Source: Homarus americanus | Lineage: Eukaryota; Arthropoda; Malacostraca; Decapoda; Nephropidae | Reading direction: 5' to 3' | Assembly (NCBI RefSeq): GCF_018991925.1 | Contig: NW_024725489.1 | Coordinates: 6,386,726 to 6,450,725 of the forward strand | Length of the DNA: 64,000 nt | Shown: positions 46,320-57,585 of the stretch, one piece after another | Numbering within the stretch: the first letter of the stretch is position 1 | How the letters are laid out: each line of letters starts with the position of its first letter | Translations under genes and position numbers: made by a program | The notes under the pieces: model-generated | What the model saw: the letters and a program-made list of their open reading frames with translations, nothing else | Databases searched by the model: none | Told to the model about the DNA's origin: nothing

Positions 46320-46920
46320 TCCTCACTTTATCATCAGGTAGACGTGCCTAGCTGGAGGTAAATGGGTTGTCCATACTAGGTGGAGGTTGATCTGTAAAAT
46401 GTGTGTGTAGTACGTAGGTGGAGTGCGTGGGCTGAACGCGCCAATTAGGCCAGGTACTTGTAGATTAGACTACCGCATCAGGTACTGGTGTAGGAGCTAG
46501 GAGTAGCGTGTTGGTGGCAGCAGGTGGCAAGCTTTTCATCATCAGGGGTCACCATATAATTCCTCTTCCAGGTGGGAGTGACCCCTGGCGGTGGCTCCCC
46601 GCGTGACCAAGTGCCTGATGTGGGGAACAAGGGTGGGGGCGTGACCTGAGGCTAGAGAGAGCAGCCTAGGTCAACAGGTGGAGAATGAGTAGAGTAGTAC
46701 TGTAATTATTTCGGCCATGACACATCCCCAGGCTGATCTGACTGCCAGAAATCGTGCTACTGTGGATAGTATGTCCTCTTATGTGCCTGGTGACCACACA
46801 CGGTTGAGTTGTCTTGTTGTACCTCTGTCATGTTGTATAATATTTTAACTTTTGTTATATGGGGGGAAAATTCTTCAGGTGGGTGTGCCTGGGGTGGATC
46901 ACCATGACCAAGCACTCAAA
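46320..46920 (+). other. Intron 1, nothing recognised
   Basis: Unique DNA. The phrase TTCTTCAGGTGGGTG occurs at about 46870 and again near 47093, a small dispersed duplication. Confidence 0.5.
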
Positions 46921-46969
46921 AAATGCGGTCAGTTAGGTTAGGTTAGCCCCTAACCTAACCGACTGCATT
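46921..46969. repeat. 49-bp hairpin with TTAGG arms
   Basis: AATGCGGTCAGTTAGGTTAG is mirrored by TAACCTAACCGACTGCATT around a CCCC loop. Both arms carry two or three telomere-type units. It may be a minimal foldback element. Confidence 0.75.
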
Positions 46970-48072
46970 AACTTTTTCATAAAGTTATTGGGGTTATGTT
47001 GTAATTTTGTGTCCTGAATACATTCTTTAGTGACTTAAAGTACCAAAACTAGTGAGGGAAAGCAATTGATCAGTTAAAACAGAGTGGGGAGATTCTTCAG
47101 GTGGGTGCTCTGAGGGGGGTAGAATCTTCGTATGATCCCAGTTGCCTCGTAAGTCTGAGCACTGCAGTACAGGAACTATGGTTGATGATTTGTTATATCG
47201 GTGTGTAATAGAAGTAATGTTTGTTCTATACACAGCGCTGGTACAGAATGTTTACATATGGTGTATCAACACCTAGTGTAGTAGCTCACTTGAGTACAAT
47301 TGTGTTAGGGGAAGGTGGGTGAAAAGACCATAGGGCATTTGTCCCCTTCTAAATTTTTTATCTGGGTAGACAACCCCCCTTCTCCTCCCCCTCCCCCTCC
47401 ATTGAAAACCTTAGAAGTTTGGGTCACCGAACGTAACCTAACATTGTAAACTTCTTGTATTGGGAGTGGGTTAAATGTTCCTACGCCCACCTTGACCACC
47501 TCCTTCAAAGGGGTAAATGTTTGGCCTGTGAAACGGTCTAGGCAACAACTTTCATGGTCGTGATAAATGTACACCCCCATTTAGCTTACACTTCCTCTCT
47601 GGTGTTTCTATATACCGGCATGTGTTGTACACGGTGGACGGACGTGATGGGGTAAGTAAAGGACAGTGGGTGTGGGCGGCCGTGGGTGGCAATGAATGGG
47701 CACAATCTGATGTGTCCAGCGAGATCCCTCCCCCTCCCCCTCCTCCTCCCTCACTTACATGGATTTGGGCAGGTATTTGTGGTGGCCGGCCCTCCACCAC
47801 CCTTGTTCAGTGTGGCGTGGGCGACGCTCCCCTGCCCCCTTTACCCTTGCCGCAGGTGAAGGGATGGAGGAGAGGTTGGCACCCCCGGAACATTATCTAA
47901 AACCAGCTAGCCCCCATTTGTGTGTGTGTGTGTGTGTGTGGCAGGCACGTCGAATGAGTAAGAACACATGGCTGTAAGGTGTGCTAGGCGAGTAATGAAC
48001 CACAGGTGTCGCCAGACGTGGGCGTGTATGCAAAGTAGCCACGCCCACACCCTCCTGAGGTTGTAGGCCAGC
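46970..48072 (+). other. Intron 1, unique
   Basis: Moderate GC. (GT)n lies near 47920-47940. Several frames of 70-90 codons exist on both strands, without motifs. Confidence 0.5.
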
Positions 48073-48094
48073 ATGGATGGTCAAGAATCCTGCT
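48073..48094 (+). CDS. Weak candidate micro first exon of raw-like gene
   Basis: ATG GAT GGT CAA GAA TCC TGC plus one base, followed by a consensus donor GTAAGT at 48095. Phase 1 would fit the exon at 57468. Only seven codons, with an average start context and no promoter signal. It is listed because donor and phase agree, but chance is a real alternative. Confidence 0.15.
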
Positions 48095-48099
48095 GTAAG

Positions 48100-48273
48100 T
48101 AGTGTGATGGTGAACTTTACAGAGGATGTCGTGCGTAAAGGATGGTGGTGTGGGTGTAGTGGGGTAGTTGTGCAGGTGTAGACACAGGTCCAGATGGGCT
48201 GTGTGGGCGTGGATACACTACGGGATGTAGTTGTGGGTGTGAGTGGAAGTTGGGCAGGTAAAACTGTATGTAC

Positions 48274-48319
<46 letters not shown>

Positions 48320-50085
48320 CAGTTGTAGTAATCATGACGTTTAATGTTATGGGTAACTTGAATTGTGTAAGACGGTCAATGGATGTGTCTAGGTGGGAGA
48401 AAGTGCTGCATTGTTGCCCAAGTGGGTGGTGGTTCACGCCGTGATGGTTGTGTGCTGGAGCAAATGGCTGAGGAGGGCGGCTGATGATGGTGAAAATGGA
48501 TGACATACAGTACTTAGGGGGGTCGATTATTGAAGAAGAATAACTGGATTAAAAATGTAAATGGAGGAAGAATGGTGAAACAAGAACAACGAATAAATAC
48601 GTTCATATTAAGGGTTGAGGTGGTGGATGGCGGGTGAGGATGGATGTGTGTGAGAAGCATCGCGCAAGACAGTTTGTTTGGGAGGAGGTGAGGTAGTAGA
48701 GTCATCCCCCACAGAGGTGCACGTGAGAGCCCTCCGCCTGGTCCTGCACACACACACACACACACACACACCTCTCTCTCTCCCTTGCTTTCTCTTAAGG
48801 TCGTCGGCGTGGTGCGGGAGTCCTAGCTGGGCAGGGTGTTTTGATAATGTTTCGCTGGCAAGCGGGAGACAATTGTAGGGGCAGGCGAGCTGTGGCAACG
48901 TACAGTGTAGCGACCGTACCATGACGTCAGGCACCAGTTTAGACCTCTCTACTCAGCCTTCTCCCAGCCCCTAGGCCACACCTGCCTCTTCCTTGGCTTA
49001 CTTTCGCTTTTTTTTATCCGCGTAAAATACAATTAACACAATTGGGTGATTATTCATTAGGTAAAAATAAATAGAGTGTGTATAGTATGCGTGCGGCAAC
49101 ATGGGTTATGAAGGGAGGGCGGGCTTAGAGTAAGGAGCGGGGCCGCCATGGTGAGTGGTGGGTGTTGGGATGCTGGCGTGGTACTCGGTAGTTGTGGGGC
49201 AGCCTTGGTGACGTACGCCTGTGTCTCTCTTCACTCTCTTACTCCTGCTCCTCCTACTGTTTCTGCCCCCACTCCTATACCCCCTCCCCACCCCATCATA
49301 CTACTAGAAGGCCTCCTCCTCCAAAGGATTATTGGCAGTGGTCGGTGCTAGTGAGGACATGGCCTGTACTACTGGCTGCAGATGACAACAAACCCCAGTG
49401 ATAGTTACAACAGTGTATTGATAGTGTTGTTGACTGATAGTGTTAATACAGTGCTTTGAGGATGTACCTCATGGACGCCACCTTATGACCGGGATGATTT
49501 TTATCGGCTGTTGACTCAAGGTAGGTGAAAGAAGTTGTGCAGTATTCAACCTGTGACCGTTATGGTATGTGGCCTTCAGGTGTACAGGTCCTCAGGTGTC
49601 ACGCTTGGACCTGAAGCGTGCTCTACATGGCCCCATGTTGACATGGGTCGTGTCCCCTGATACCAAAATAAATCTGTTGATACCTTAGAGTCAATCAGGT
49701 ACGAGAAGACATGGTACCGATCTTAATCGCCTTACACCACACAGGACTGAACATGTTTTAAAACCTCACTAAACCTGACTAATGTTCCACAGGACCCAGA
49801 CACTACAGTACCTGTGTTTTGTGAACTTGATCATTGAGATATTAATACTTATATGAATTAATGTCTTACTATATCATTATTTGTTTTAATCGCTAATCTT
49901 TTTGTTCTTTTGCAGTAGTCTTAGTTCATATCGTATACCTGTCATTTTTATTCATGTATTTTAGTTATTCTGACCATGAACATTTTTATACTGGGTGTGA
50001 CATTCAGCTCTTCATCATCGTGTTTATTTTGATATTTCCGTCTTCATAACCTTGAGTTTTTAACAGCTCTGATAAATTCAATAAT
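48100..50085 (+). other. Intron 1, unique with GT/CA runs
   Basis: (GT)n lies at about 48278-48317 and (CA)n at 48748-48771. At 49148 an ATG in a perfect GCCGCCATGG context is directly followed by GTGAGT; its phase (0) does not fit the gene model. Confidence 0.5.
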
Positions 50086-50087
50086 CT

Positions 50088-50169
50088 TGTACACCCACTA
50101 AAAATTATTCGTCACCCTTCCGGCGTGATATTTGACACGGGTGCCGAATATTTTTTTAGTGGATGTACA
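50088..50169. repeat. 82-bp inverted repeat
   Basis: TGTACACCCACTAAAAATTA at the left is mirrored by TTTTTTTAGTGGATGTACA at the right. Arms are about 36 nt including CACCCTTCCGGCGTG / CACGGGTGCCG. The transcript could fold into one stem-loop of pre-miRNA size. A tiny MITE is equally likely. Confidence 0.65.
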
Positions 50170-52080
50170 TCTCATCCATTCATCTTCAGGTGTCATTATG
50201 CTAGTTGCCAGTTTTCGTTAATGTGTTTTCCTCGTAGAATTTCATATTGCGACGCACGTGAATAGATTAGAGGAATATGTTATGCCAAATAATAAAGAAG
50301 TAACAAATATAAGAAAGAGGGTAGAATAAGATAAATTGACGTAGGTAAAAATAACTGGATGATAAGATTACATATGGCCAATATAACAAAGACTGAGCGT
50401 TGAGGAAAAGCAACAAGTGATATGAAAGACAATAACAAACGGATGAAGCAAGTGAGAAAAAACTGAAGATACATTAGTGAATAATTTCGTTCGTGTGCTA
50501 TAAAAAGAAATACAAAAGTAATATGAAATTGTTGAGGCGGCAGTGCTTAGGAGGGTGTGCAGAGATAAAGACCATTGGTAGGAAGGAAGGAAAAATGGGA
50601 AGTGAGGAAGCCTTGCGTATGAAGAGTTACTTGATAACGGGAAAACGGAAATCATCTCGCCTGAAAATTTGGGACAAGGGAAGCCAAGCCCCCCTCTCCC
50701 CCTACCCCTTCTCTCCCACCAACCACAGTGTCTGGGGGGGGGGGTGTCGGACGAGACAGATGGTCACCTGAGTAGACTAGTAGACTAATTAACCTTCAGC
50801 GGGAGATGGAATGCTTGTGAACCATTTAGGTGAGAGGGCGAGTGGTGTCAGATCATCCAACCAGGTTATTGGACAGTTAAAGAAATGTACTCGGTGTACA
50901 CATATGTAATTTACACTCATATATTTTTTACGTTTGTTACATTTTCTTATTTGTGTTAATACAGTATACTTTCCATATCTTTTATTACACGCGCCTACTT
51001 GAATTACTAAATGTTATGGATCCTTTATGTACTCAGAGATCGTTGTTCCTACCCACTGAAAGTTGATGCCTCTCGTGTACTGCAACACACCAGACTCGCA
51101 GACTAACAAGCATTGATATTCAACAAGAAGAGGTATACCCAGCATACGTAGATGTGTTTAATTCGCAGAGGTATATTTTGCATACACAAATATGTTCGAC
51201 ACATGGAGGTGTGTAAGACTAGGATGTGGGTGTTGAGTGATGACACGGGCCACTAGTCCTCTTAGGCTACCTAGTACAGTAAGTGAAGTCTCACCCGGCA
51301 GCATCCCCCCATCTTATCTCCCGCATCTCACACTCTTCGCTATCACCCTCTTATAGTACACCAGATAACCAGTTTAATATTTATGAGTGCCTCGTTCAAC
51401 TTGTTGGTGAATGACGGCCACGAACAAATTTGTTAACAGCGACATTGAGTTTTTTTTTATTTTATAAGACAAGAGAAATGCTGAAGGTTACGAGTGGTTG
51501 TCCGTTGTAATAGATTTCTTCTTGGATGCACGTCCTTCACAGAAACTAAGGCCGGCTGACTATTAATATCTCGGGGTAGGTAATGGCCGCTAAAGCACAT
51601 AAACAACGATATCCTAGTTCCCCGGGCAGCGTCCTTCACGCCACGCAGGACGGTTAATAACCCTTCCTTCTTCCGTTTCTGTTACAACGTTTCTCGATGT
51701 TTCATAGAGGATGGTTATCTGCCACCCTCTTTCTTTACGGTGGAATACATGACAACATTTTGGGTTCCGGTAGCTAACATTCCCAAATATGTCCAGGACT
51801 TGGGGCTATCAGTACATTTTTTCAAAGTAAGGATGAGAAGACGCAGCGGTCGTGTCGCACTGTAATTGCCACCCCGTGTCTGTTAAATCACATATTTCAT
51901 TGCAGTATTCCTGGTGTTCAACAGTAAGCATCTCGAACGGTCGTGAGAATAAAGACCAGCAAATATGTCTTTGGGTCAGTTCTCCTTCTAGCAGAACCTG
52001 GTGCGCTTGTGGACCTACTTAAAGTTATGGATGATAGAAGGTGTGTATGTGGGGGGGGGGGATGGATAAGTGGCGTTTTT
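50170..52080 (+). other. Intron 1, unique AT-rich
   Basis: A G-run lies near 50737 and another near 52052. Nothing exon-like was recognised. Confidence 0.5.
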
Positions 52081-52084
52081 TGGT

Positions 52085-52200
52085 ATGGATAAGTGGCGTG
52101 TGTGGTGTAGTTGAGTGGCGTGATGAGTGACGTGTGTATGTGTGTGTAGATGAGTGACGTGTGTATGTGTGTGTAGATGAGTGGCGTGTGTATGTGTGTG
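52085..52200. repeat. GATGAGTGACGTGTGTATGT repeat
   Basis: Four units of about 29 bp, alternating GTGACGTG and GTGGCGTG. The unit contains ACGTG. Confidence 0.8.
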
Positions 52201-52204
52201 GTGG

Positions 52205-54720
52205 TGGTTGTTAGTGTCGGGTCGGGGTGGTAGGGGAGGAGGGAGGCATCGTGGTGCGCCAGGATCCTGGTGGTCAGTGATGTCAGGGCCGAGGTTGTCC
52301 GCCTTGCGTAATGGCTGATGGCTGCCTCACTGGGCGGACTCCTTGTTCTGGCTGCTCCTTGACCACCCTCCCTCACGACTCCCACCACATAACTAGACCA
52401 TCACATAGGATACTTTCAGAATCTACCGTATTATATTTCTATCTTCTGTTTTTCACCCTCATCCATCAGGAAAAGTTGTCATGTGTATTACCGAACAATA
52501 TGGCATAGAGAGAAAAAAAATAACTATGGTGATTCACAAGTTCTGGCATTATTGTTGTATTTTCTTGAGGACAGTTGGTAGCCAGGTACTCAACCCAAAA
52601 TAGGCCCAGTCATCTCTCTAGCTGTGTTGAAGTGTTTCAGGAACTGTTCTTCTTTATCTCTGTATTCAGTTTGACTAATTAAAATATAATAAAATAAGTA
52701 CAATGTGTGTTAGATTTACAAAAAACAAAACTACTTGCCATGGTGCGCCGTCGGCCGTCATCAAAACTAACAGACCAACACCGCGCGTTACTACTCCACA
52801 ATTGAACCAAAAGGAGAGGAATTAGTTTAGTCAGTTGTGCCGAATATTTAACAAAATAAAACTGCTCTGATATTAAATTATGAATAATGCTGTTCATCGG
52901 TGTTGATTCTTACCGTATTTTATGTAAAGAAAAACAATTTAATATTAATCGTTTGGATTGGTATTTTACCGGTTTTCGTTTAAAGAGTTTGAATATGATG
53001 TTATAGCTTGGTGAAAACGTTTGATGCTCTGATTTTCAAGTTCTTGTTATTTATGGCGGAAGTCACTATGCATCCTTGCGAACTCGAATTTCTTTTCCTT
53101 TCCTTTTGTCTGGCGGAAATCGTAGCGTAATTAATGAAAGTTTCCTTGTTTAGAATCTTGATTTTATTAATTAATTTATTCTTATCAGTAAATTATTTGG
53201 TTTAGTCTGACAAAGGTCATAAAAATTTCAGTTTTCTGGCCCTATCCTAATGAATATCTCTTCTTTCTTGCGGAAGTTGTGTTATACCTGAACAGTGGTC
53301 AGACGCCCGGGCGGAAGTCAAGGTAGGCCTATAGCCTTTGCTTACGAAAGGACTGGAGTCAGGCGAGCTGAGGACACACGCCCGTTGTGTAAGGTGTAAA
53401 CAATTTGGGTCGCCTGAACAATTAGTTTTATTTTATTTAGTTATTTTTATAATATTTACGTCATGTTTTGATGATTTTTCATGAATGGTTGCTGTCAAGG
53501 AGGTGGTAAGATGTCGTGTGTTAAATATTAACTTATATAAGTAAGTAATTGCTAGCTCCGGCCACTTGTTATTTTCATTGATTACACAGGTAAATATAGT
53601 TCACGCCCAAAGTGTTTTTTATTACTGTTATATGATTTTCTCGTATATACAAAAGGTGGGGTTGTTTTGTAGGAAGTTAAGCCTTGTTATTGTTGAGATC
53701 ACTGACAAGGCGGACTTTAGGTAGGGTGGTGTGGGGGTGTGGAGGTACCACGTGAGCCCGGGTGGTGGAGACGTAAATATCCGTGGCTGGGTGTGATGGA
53801 GTTAATATTAGCCGGTAACACACGTGGAGGGTGTGTGAGTGGGGGTGAGGAATGCTGGCCAGCTTGTGTGTGGGCGTGGGAGCCGCCCACGCCGCGCCTT
53901 GACCTACCCACTGATGTGAGAGCTCCTGGCGAGCCCCCAGTCAAGGTATTGTTTGCCCAAGAGAACACATGAGCCGACTGGAGACATTATTGCACTGTGT
54001 GGAGGGGGTGAGGCGGTACACAGCGGGCACCACAAGTGTGTCCTGGCCTGTCACTCACTGCTGGGCAATGATAAACCACAGATAGTCCTCACCCACCACC
54101 ACGAAGTAATGATGTGCCACACTAGTGATTTATGGTGTATATGTCATTTGATTTTTATAAACTTATTTATGAAATTAAGTGAATATGCTGTGTATATAAG
54201 TAATAATGGTTTTTATGTGCGTTTATGAATGCAGACGTAAGACAAAAAACCTCTTCGTTTTGTACGGTGATTTTTTTTTCATAGTACTGTTACTTCACTT
54301 ATTAAAAAATGCATTTTTTTTCAGTTGTGCCTTATTTATTATTATTATTATTAACATAGTTGCAAAACAAGATTTTTTTCACCATTTTTTTTGTGGTCTC
54401 GCAGTTTCTAATATAATACACGAATCTGTAAAGTAACAGCGTTTCAATAATATGGCGGACGCGCGCAACTTCCTTGAAATCTCCCCAATTATATTATCTT
54501 TGTCATAGTGTCCAATTATACAATATATTCTATAGAACAAAGACTAACTGTTTGAGCAATGCCAAACGATCTGTGCCGCAATTCAGCTTCGGTGTATGGG
54601 CTGTCCCACACGTCAACATATGATGTATACTACGCAGTGCAATGAGGTCTGTGCCACACGACCTCCCAATGTCTCTTACATAAACGAGGAACCGCGGGGG
54701 AGCTTTCGTTCAACCATCAT
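52205..54720 (+). other. Intron 1, unique
   Basis: Largely repeat-free. A GC-richer patch (53720-53960) contains an open frame ending near a weak donor (CAAG|GTATTG at 53947) in phase 0, which does not fit the model. AT-rich DNA with T-runs occupies 54270-54420. Confidence 0.5.
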
Positions 54721-54725
54721 CAACG

Positions 54726-54733
54726 TGACGTCA
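54726..54733. promoter_or_regulatory. Palindromic CRE/ATF site
   Basis: TGACGTCA lies about 600 bp upstream of candidate first exon 55324-55354. The octamer is the consensus for CREB/ATF-type bZIP dimers and can accept Jun/ATF. Occupancy is unknown. Confidence 0.35.
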
Positions 54734-55323
54734 CAGTGGTGGATAAAATCAGGTTGAAACTGTGCTGCTTCTTACAGTCTCCGGGAACAACACGCACTAT
54801 CTGTTAATCATTCTATAGTAACGCAACATTTCATACATATTGGAGTATTCATATCATTCTGTCTTATTCGACCCTGTTGTTCTTAATCCTATATCCGGTC
54901 TGATCACCTCCCTCTTTCCAACCCCTGTTGTCCGCACCACTATTTGGTGTTGGTGAAAACAGTGTGCGTCAAGTGTTCAAGTGCTGGACTAGGCACACGG
55001 TAAAGTGGTGCCCAGTTTACAGGGAGCCAAACGTCAGAGATATTTTAAGCGGTGTTCTATCACTGATAACGAGGACACCACCGGCTATAAACACACTATT
55101 AGCGTAATCAATGGAGTCGGCTTGTGTTATGTTTTTCTCAGTAGCTGTTACACAAGGAAGAGACCTAGGTTTTGTGTGTGTGTTTTCACGAGTACAGGTA
55201 GATGGATTGTAAGTGTGCTGATGTGTAGAAGATCCTGGCTAGTTTATAGTAAATATATGTGCGACGTGTTTTACGGATAGGTGTAGTGTGTTTGGGTTAT
55301 ATTTATACAGAAAAAAATGGGTT

Positions 55324-55354
55324 ATGGACGTGATTGGAAGGGAAGGGAGTACAG
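55324..55354 (+). CDS. raw: Candidate alternative first coding exon B of raw-like gene
   Basis: ATG at 55324 opens ten codons, MDVIGREGST, plus one base. The strongest donor noticed in intron 1, ACAG|GTAAGT, follows at 55355. Phase 1 fits the exon at 57468, giving ...GST-V-HEMLHVA. Another ATG seven bases upstream (55317) is in a frame that does not fit, which would weaken initiation here. It is the nearest candidate first exon to exon 2 (2.1 kb). Confidence 0.35.
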
Positions 55355-57467
55355 GTAAGTTGTATTCTCTTCCTCAACTTATGTAATAAACTTCGTGTGT
55401 GTGTGTACGGTGAGGTTGTTAGAGTTAGCGCCACCTGTTGTATAGAGCGTGTGGGTATAGGGGGGGGGGAGTCACCAGACCCTCACATCTTGACTCCGTA
55501 ACCCTGGCCCCTGTGAGCCTTGGCAGGTCACTTACGACGTAGTAATACGGTAAGACTTGAAGGGGCGCGCCCACTTGTTCATGGGCGTCACCCACCACTT
55601 GGCATGGGCGGGACACGCCACACGCCCGGCACGCCCGTCCCAGAATGCCGCGTACGCCCACTACCAGTGTTATCTCCAGGCTACAGTACCCAGTAATCCT
55701 GGCCCACACCTGGGCCACGGGTAGCTGGTATGTGGCCCCCGCCCTCCACTTTCAACTCCGCTGCTCTACTTCCCCTAGGCTACTCCCTGGCCAGTGCCCA
55801 GTACTGTACCCACTCTGTACCTGTAGTAGCTCCACACTGAAGAGTAGCCTAGTCCTACATGGGACCATATCGCCAGGTTAAGTTCTGTAATCTAAAGTGA
55901 TGAGTGTAGGCTTACTGCAGTGTGGTGGTTTAAGGATAAGGTGATCGCGTGGTAGTCTTTGATAGGCTTTACTTCCACTGGATGTAGAATGTTAAGTTGG
56001 GTTGCAGTGTTATTTGGGGAGTGTAAGATGTGTCTACGGGTGTGGAGAGAGAGGCGTATATGTGGGTGTTGTGGTGATAGTGTGTGGTGTTGACCTTGGT
56101 GTCCCTCCCACTTGAGAGGGGAAAAACGACGTGTCGTGAAGCGTTTCCTTGTATGGAGAAAATGATGTGTAAATTCAGCTGTGCAGACCAGCGTCACATA
56201 CATACAACCAGACACGTCTGATCCATCATATTTTCGCCCACGTACACGACTTGTTTGTACTGTTGCTTGGATGTATGCTGGTTGATGGGTGTAAACATCT
56301 GTGTTAAGAGTTTGCACGATGGTTCAGTTGTGTGATGCTTTACTAGACTGACGAAGAACTGAAGGGGAGATCAGAAGTTACTACCTGTGCTAGTGTCATG
56401 TGTATATGGTACACTATTTACAGTTTGCTATTCTTGTATGGTACTCATAATTATCACTTTTGTATTATGTGCATAATCAAGTTATTTAACTTGTATCATC
56501 AGATAAACCAGAGGCGGAATACACTACAGAACATAGCTATCAGGCCTGGCCTAGTCATTGAATACAAAAAATAAATATTTTAATTGTAGGACGCCAAGTA
56601 CATGCTTACTTAGGCTATTAACCAGACACCCGTGCCAAGTTAGGCATTGCAGTTATAGGTATACTAGAACCTCTTCCGGGACTAAAGACAGATTCATAGA
56701 GCATAGTGGAGTGGGGTCAACAGTAGTTGTGGGTGGGAGTCGCACAGAGCGATGGTACAGGCAGTGGTGACAGGATACTTGCCAGTGTCCACCCACACCT
56801 CAAAGTTTGGCTCAGCCTTGTGGTGGAATATCACTGTTTAACACCTACATGTAATAGGTGTTCAGACACGCAGCACCATAAGTTATATCCTCCTGCACAA
56901 TGAATGAACGTTCACTGTCACGATGTAACATTATTATTTGAGTACATTGGTACTCGTACCCAGTCATGGAAGAATATCTGTATAATTCTTTTATTTATTT
57001 ATTATCGCCCCCAGTCCTCTTCGACTCGTTCTATACTTACATATATATACATTAATAATATATGTTTAAATCCTTTTTGGGTGGAGTGGTGACCAGGATA
57101 GCGAGTTGAGCACATGTGTAAAGCAAGGACACCCACTCCTTCCCAGGGGGACTTGACCGTGCGCCATATGTTACCAGCATTCGTTTAACGGTGTGCATAG
57201 ATTCTTTTTTACAAGTCAATTATAAGTCACATCACCCCCAGATATAGTATCTAAGGTCTAAGGAAGGGGGAAGTAAATATCAATAGAATAGAAACGAGAG
57301 TAAGGCGAGAGGAGGGGTGGCAGTGTGGGGTTGACGGTAGGTAGGACAAGGTCACACAGATGAGGAACACCCCAGGCAAATGATAATTTCACGTTTCACA
57401 GAATTGGTTAGGCAGTGTTGGTAGGGTTTATTATGTGTATTTACGGTATTGTTTTCTTCTGTTACAG
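55355..57467 (+). other. End of intron 1
   Basis: Unique DNA with a TACA-free, repeat-poor character. A G-run lies near 55460. The acceptor for exon 2 has a good polypyrimidine tract (TTTTCTTCTGTTACAG) just before 57468. Confidence 0.5.
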
Positions 57468-57585
57468 TGCATGAAATGCTGCATGTGGCGCGTGAGTGCT
57501 CGGCAAGGGAGGCGGCAGGTCACCTTCTTACCTTCGGCGAATTCTGCCTCTTTACCAACGAGCTTCGACAATGTTACGACAGGGA
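57468..57585 (+). CDS. raw: Raw-like protein, exon 2 (EF-hand-like helix)
   Basis: Bounded by TTACAG| and |GTAAGT. It supplies the last two bases of codon 79 and residues 80-117 (HEMLHVARECSAREAAG...), ending with two bases of a Glu codon. The stretch LLTFGEFCLFTNELRQ resembles the second helix and loop edge of an EF-hand, although calcium-ligand positions are not convincingly acidic. The same LTF-x-EFC phrase recurs in exon 10. Depending on the upstream exon, codon 79 reads M, V or L. With exon 1 the splice creates an ATG. The other frames through this exon do not join to any neighbour. Confidence 0.8.

Noticed and set aside
45700..46326. 208-codon His/Thr/Pro minus-strand frame
   Set aside because: It matches the GGTGTGTAGTGAGTGTGG minisatellite exactly; no non-repeat residues support a gene.
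49148..49351. ATG in perfect GCCGCCATGG context immediately followed by a GTGAGT donor
   Set aside because: A start-codon-only exon would end in phase 0, but exon 2 needs phase 1. The read-through frame has no motif either.
53739..53972. Open frame ending near CAAG|GTATTG, as another first exon
   Set aside because: The donor is weak and the phase is 0, so it cannot join exon 2 in frame.
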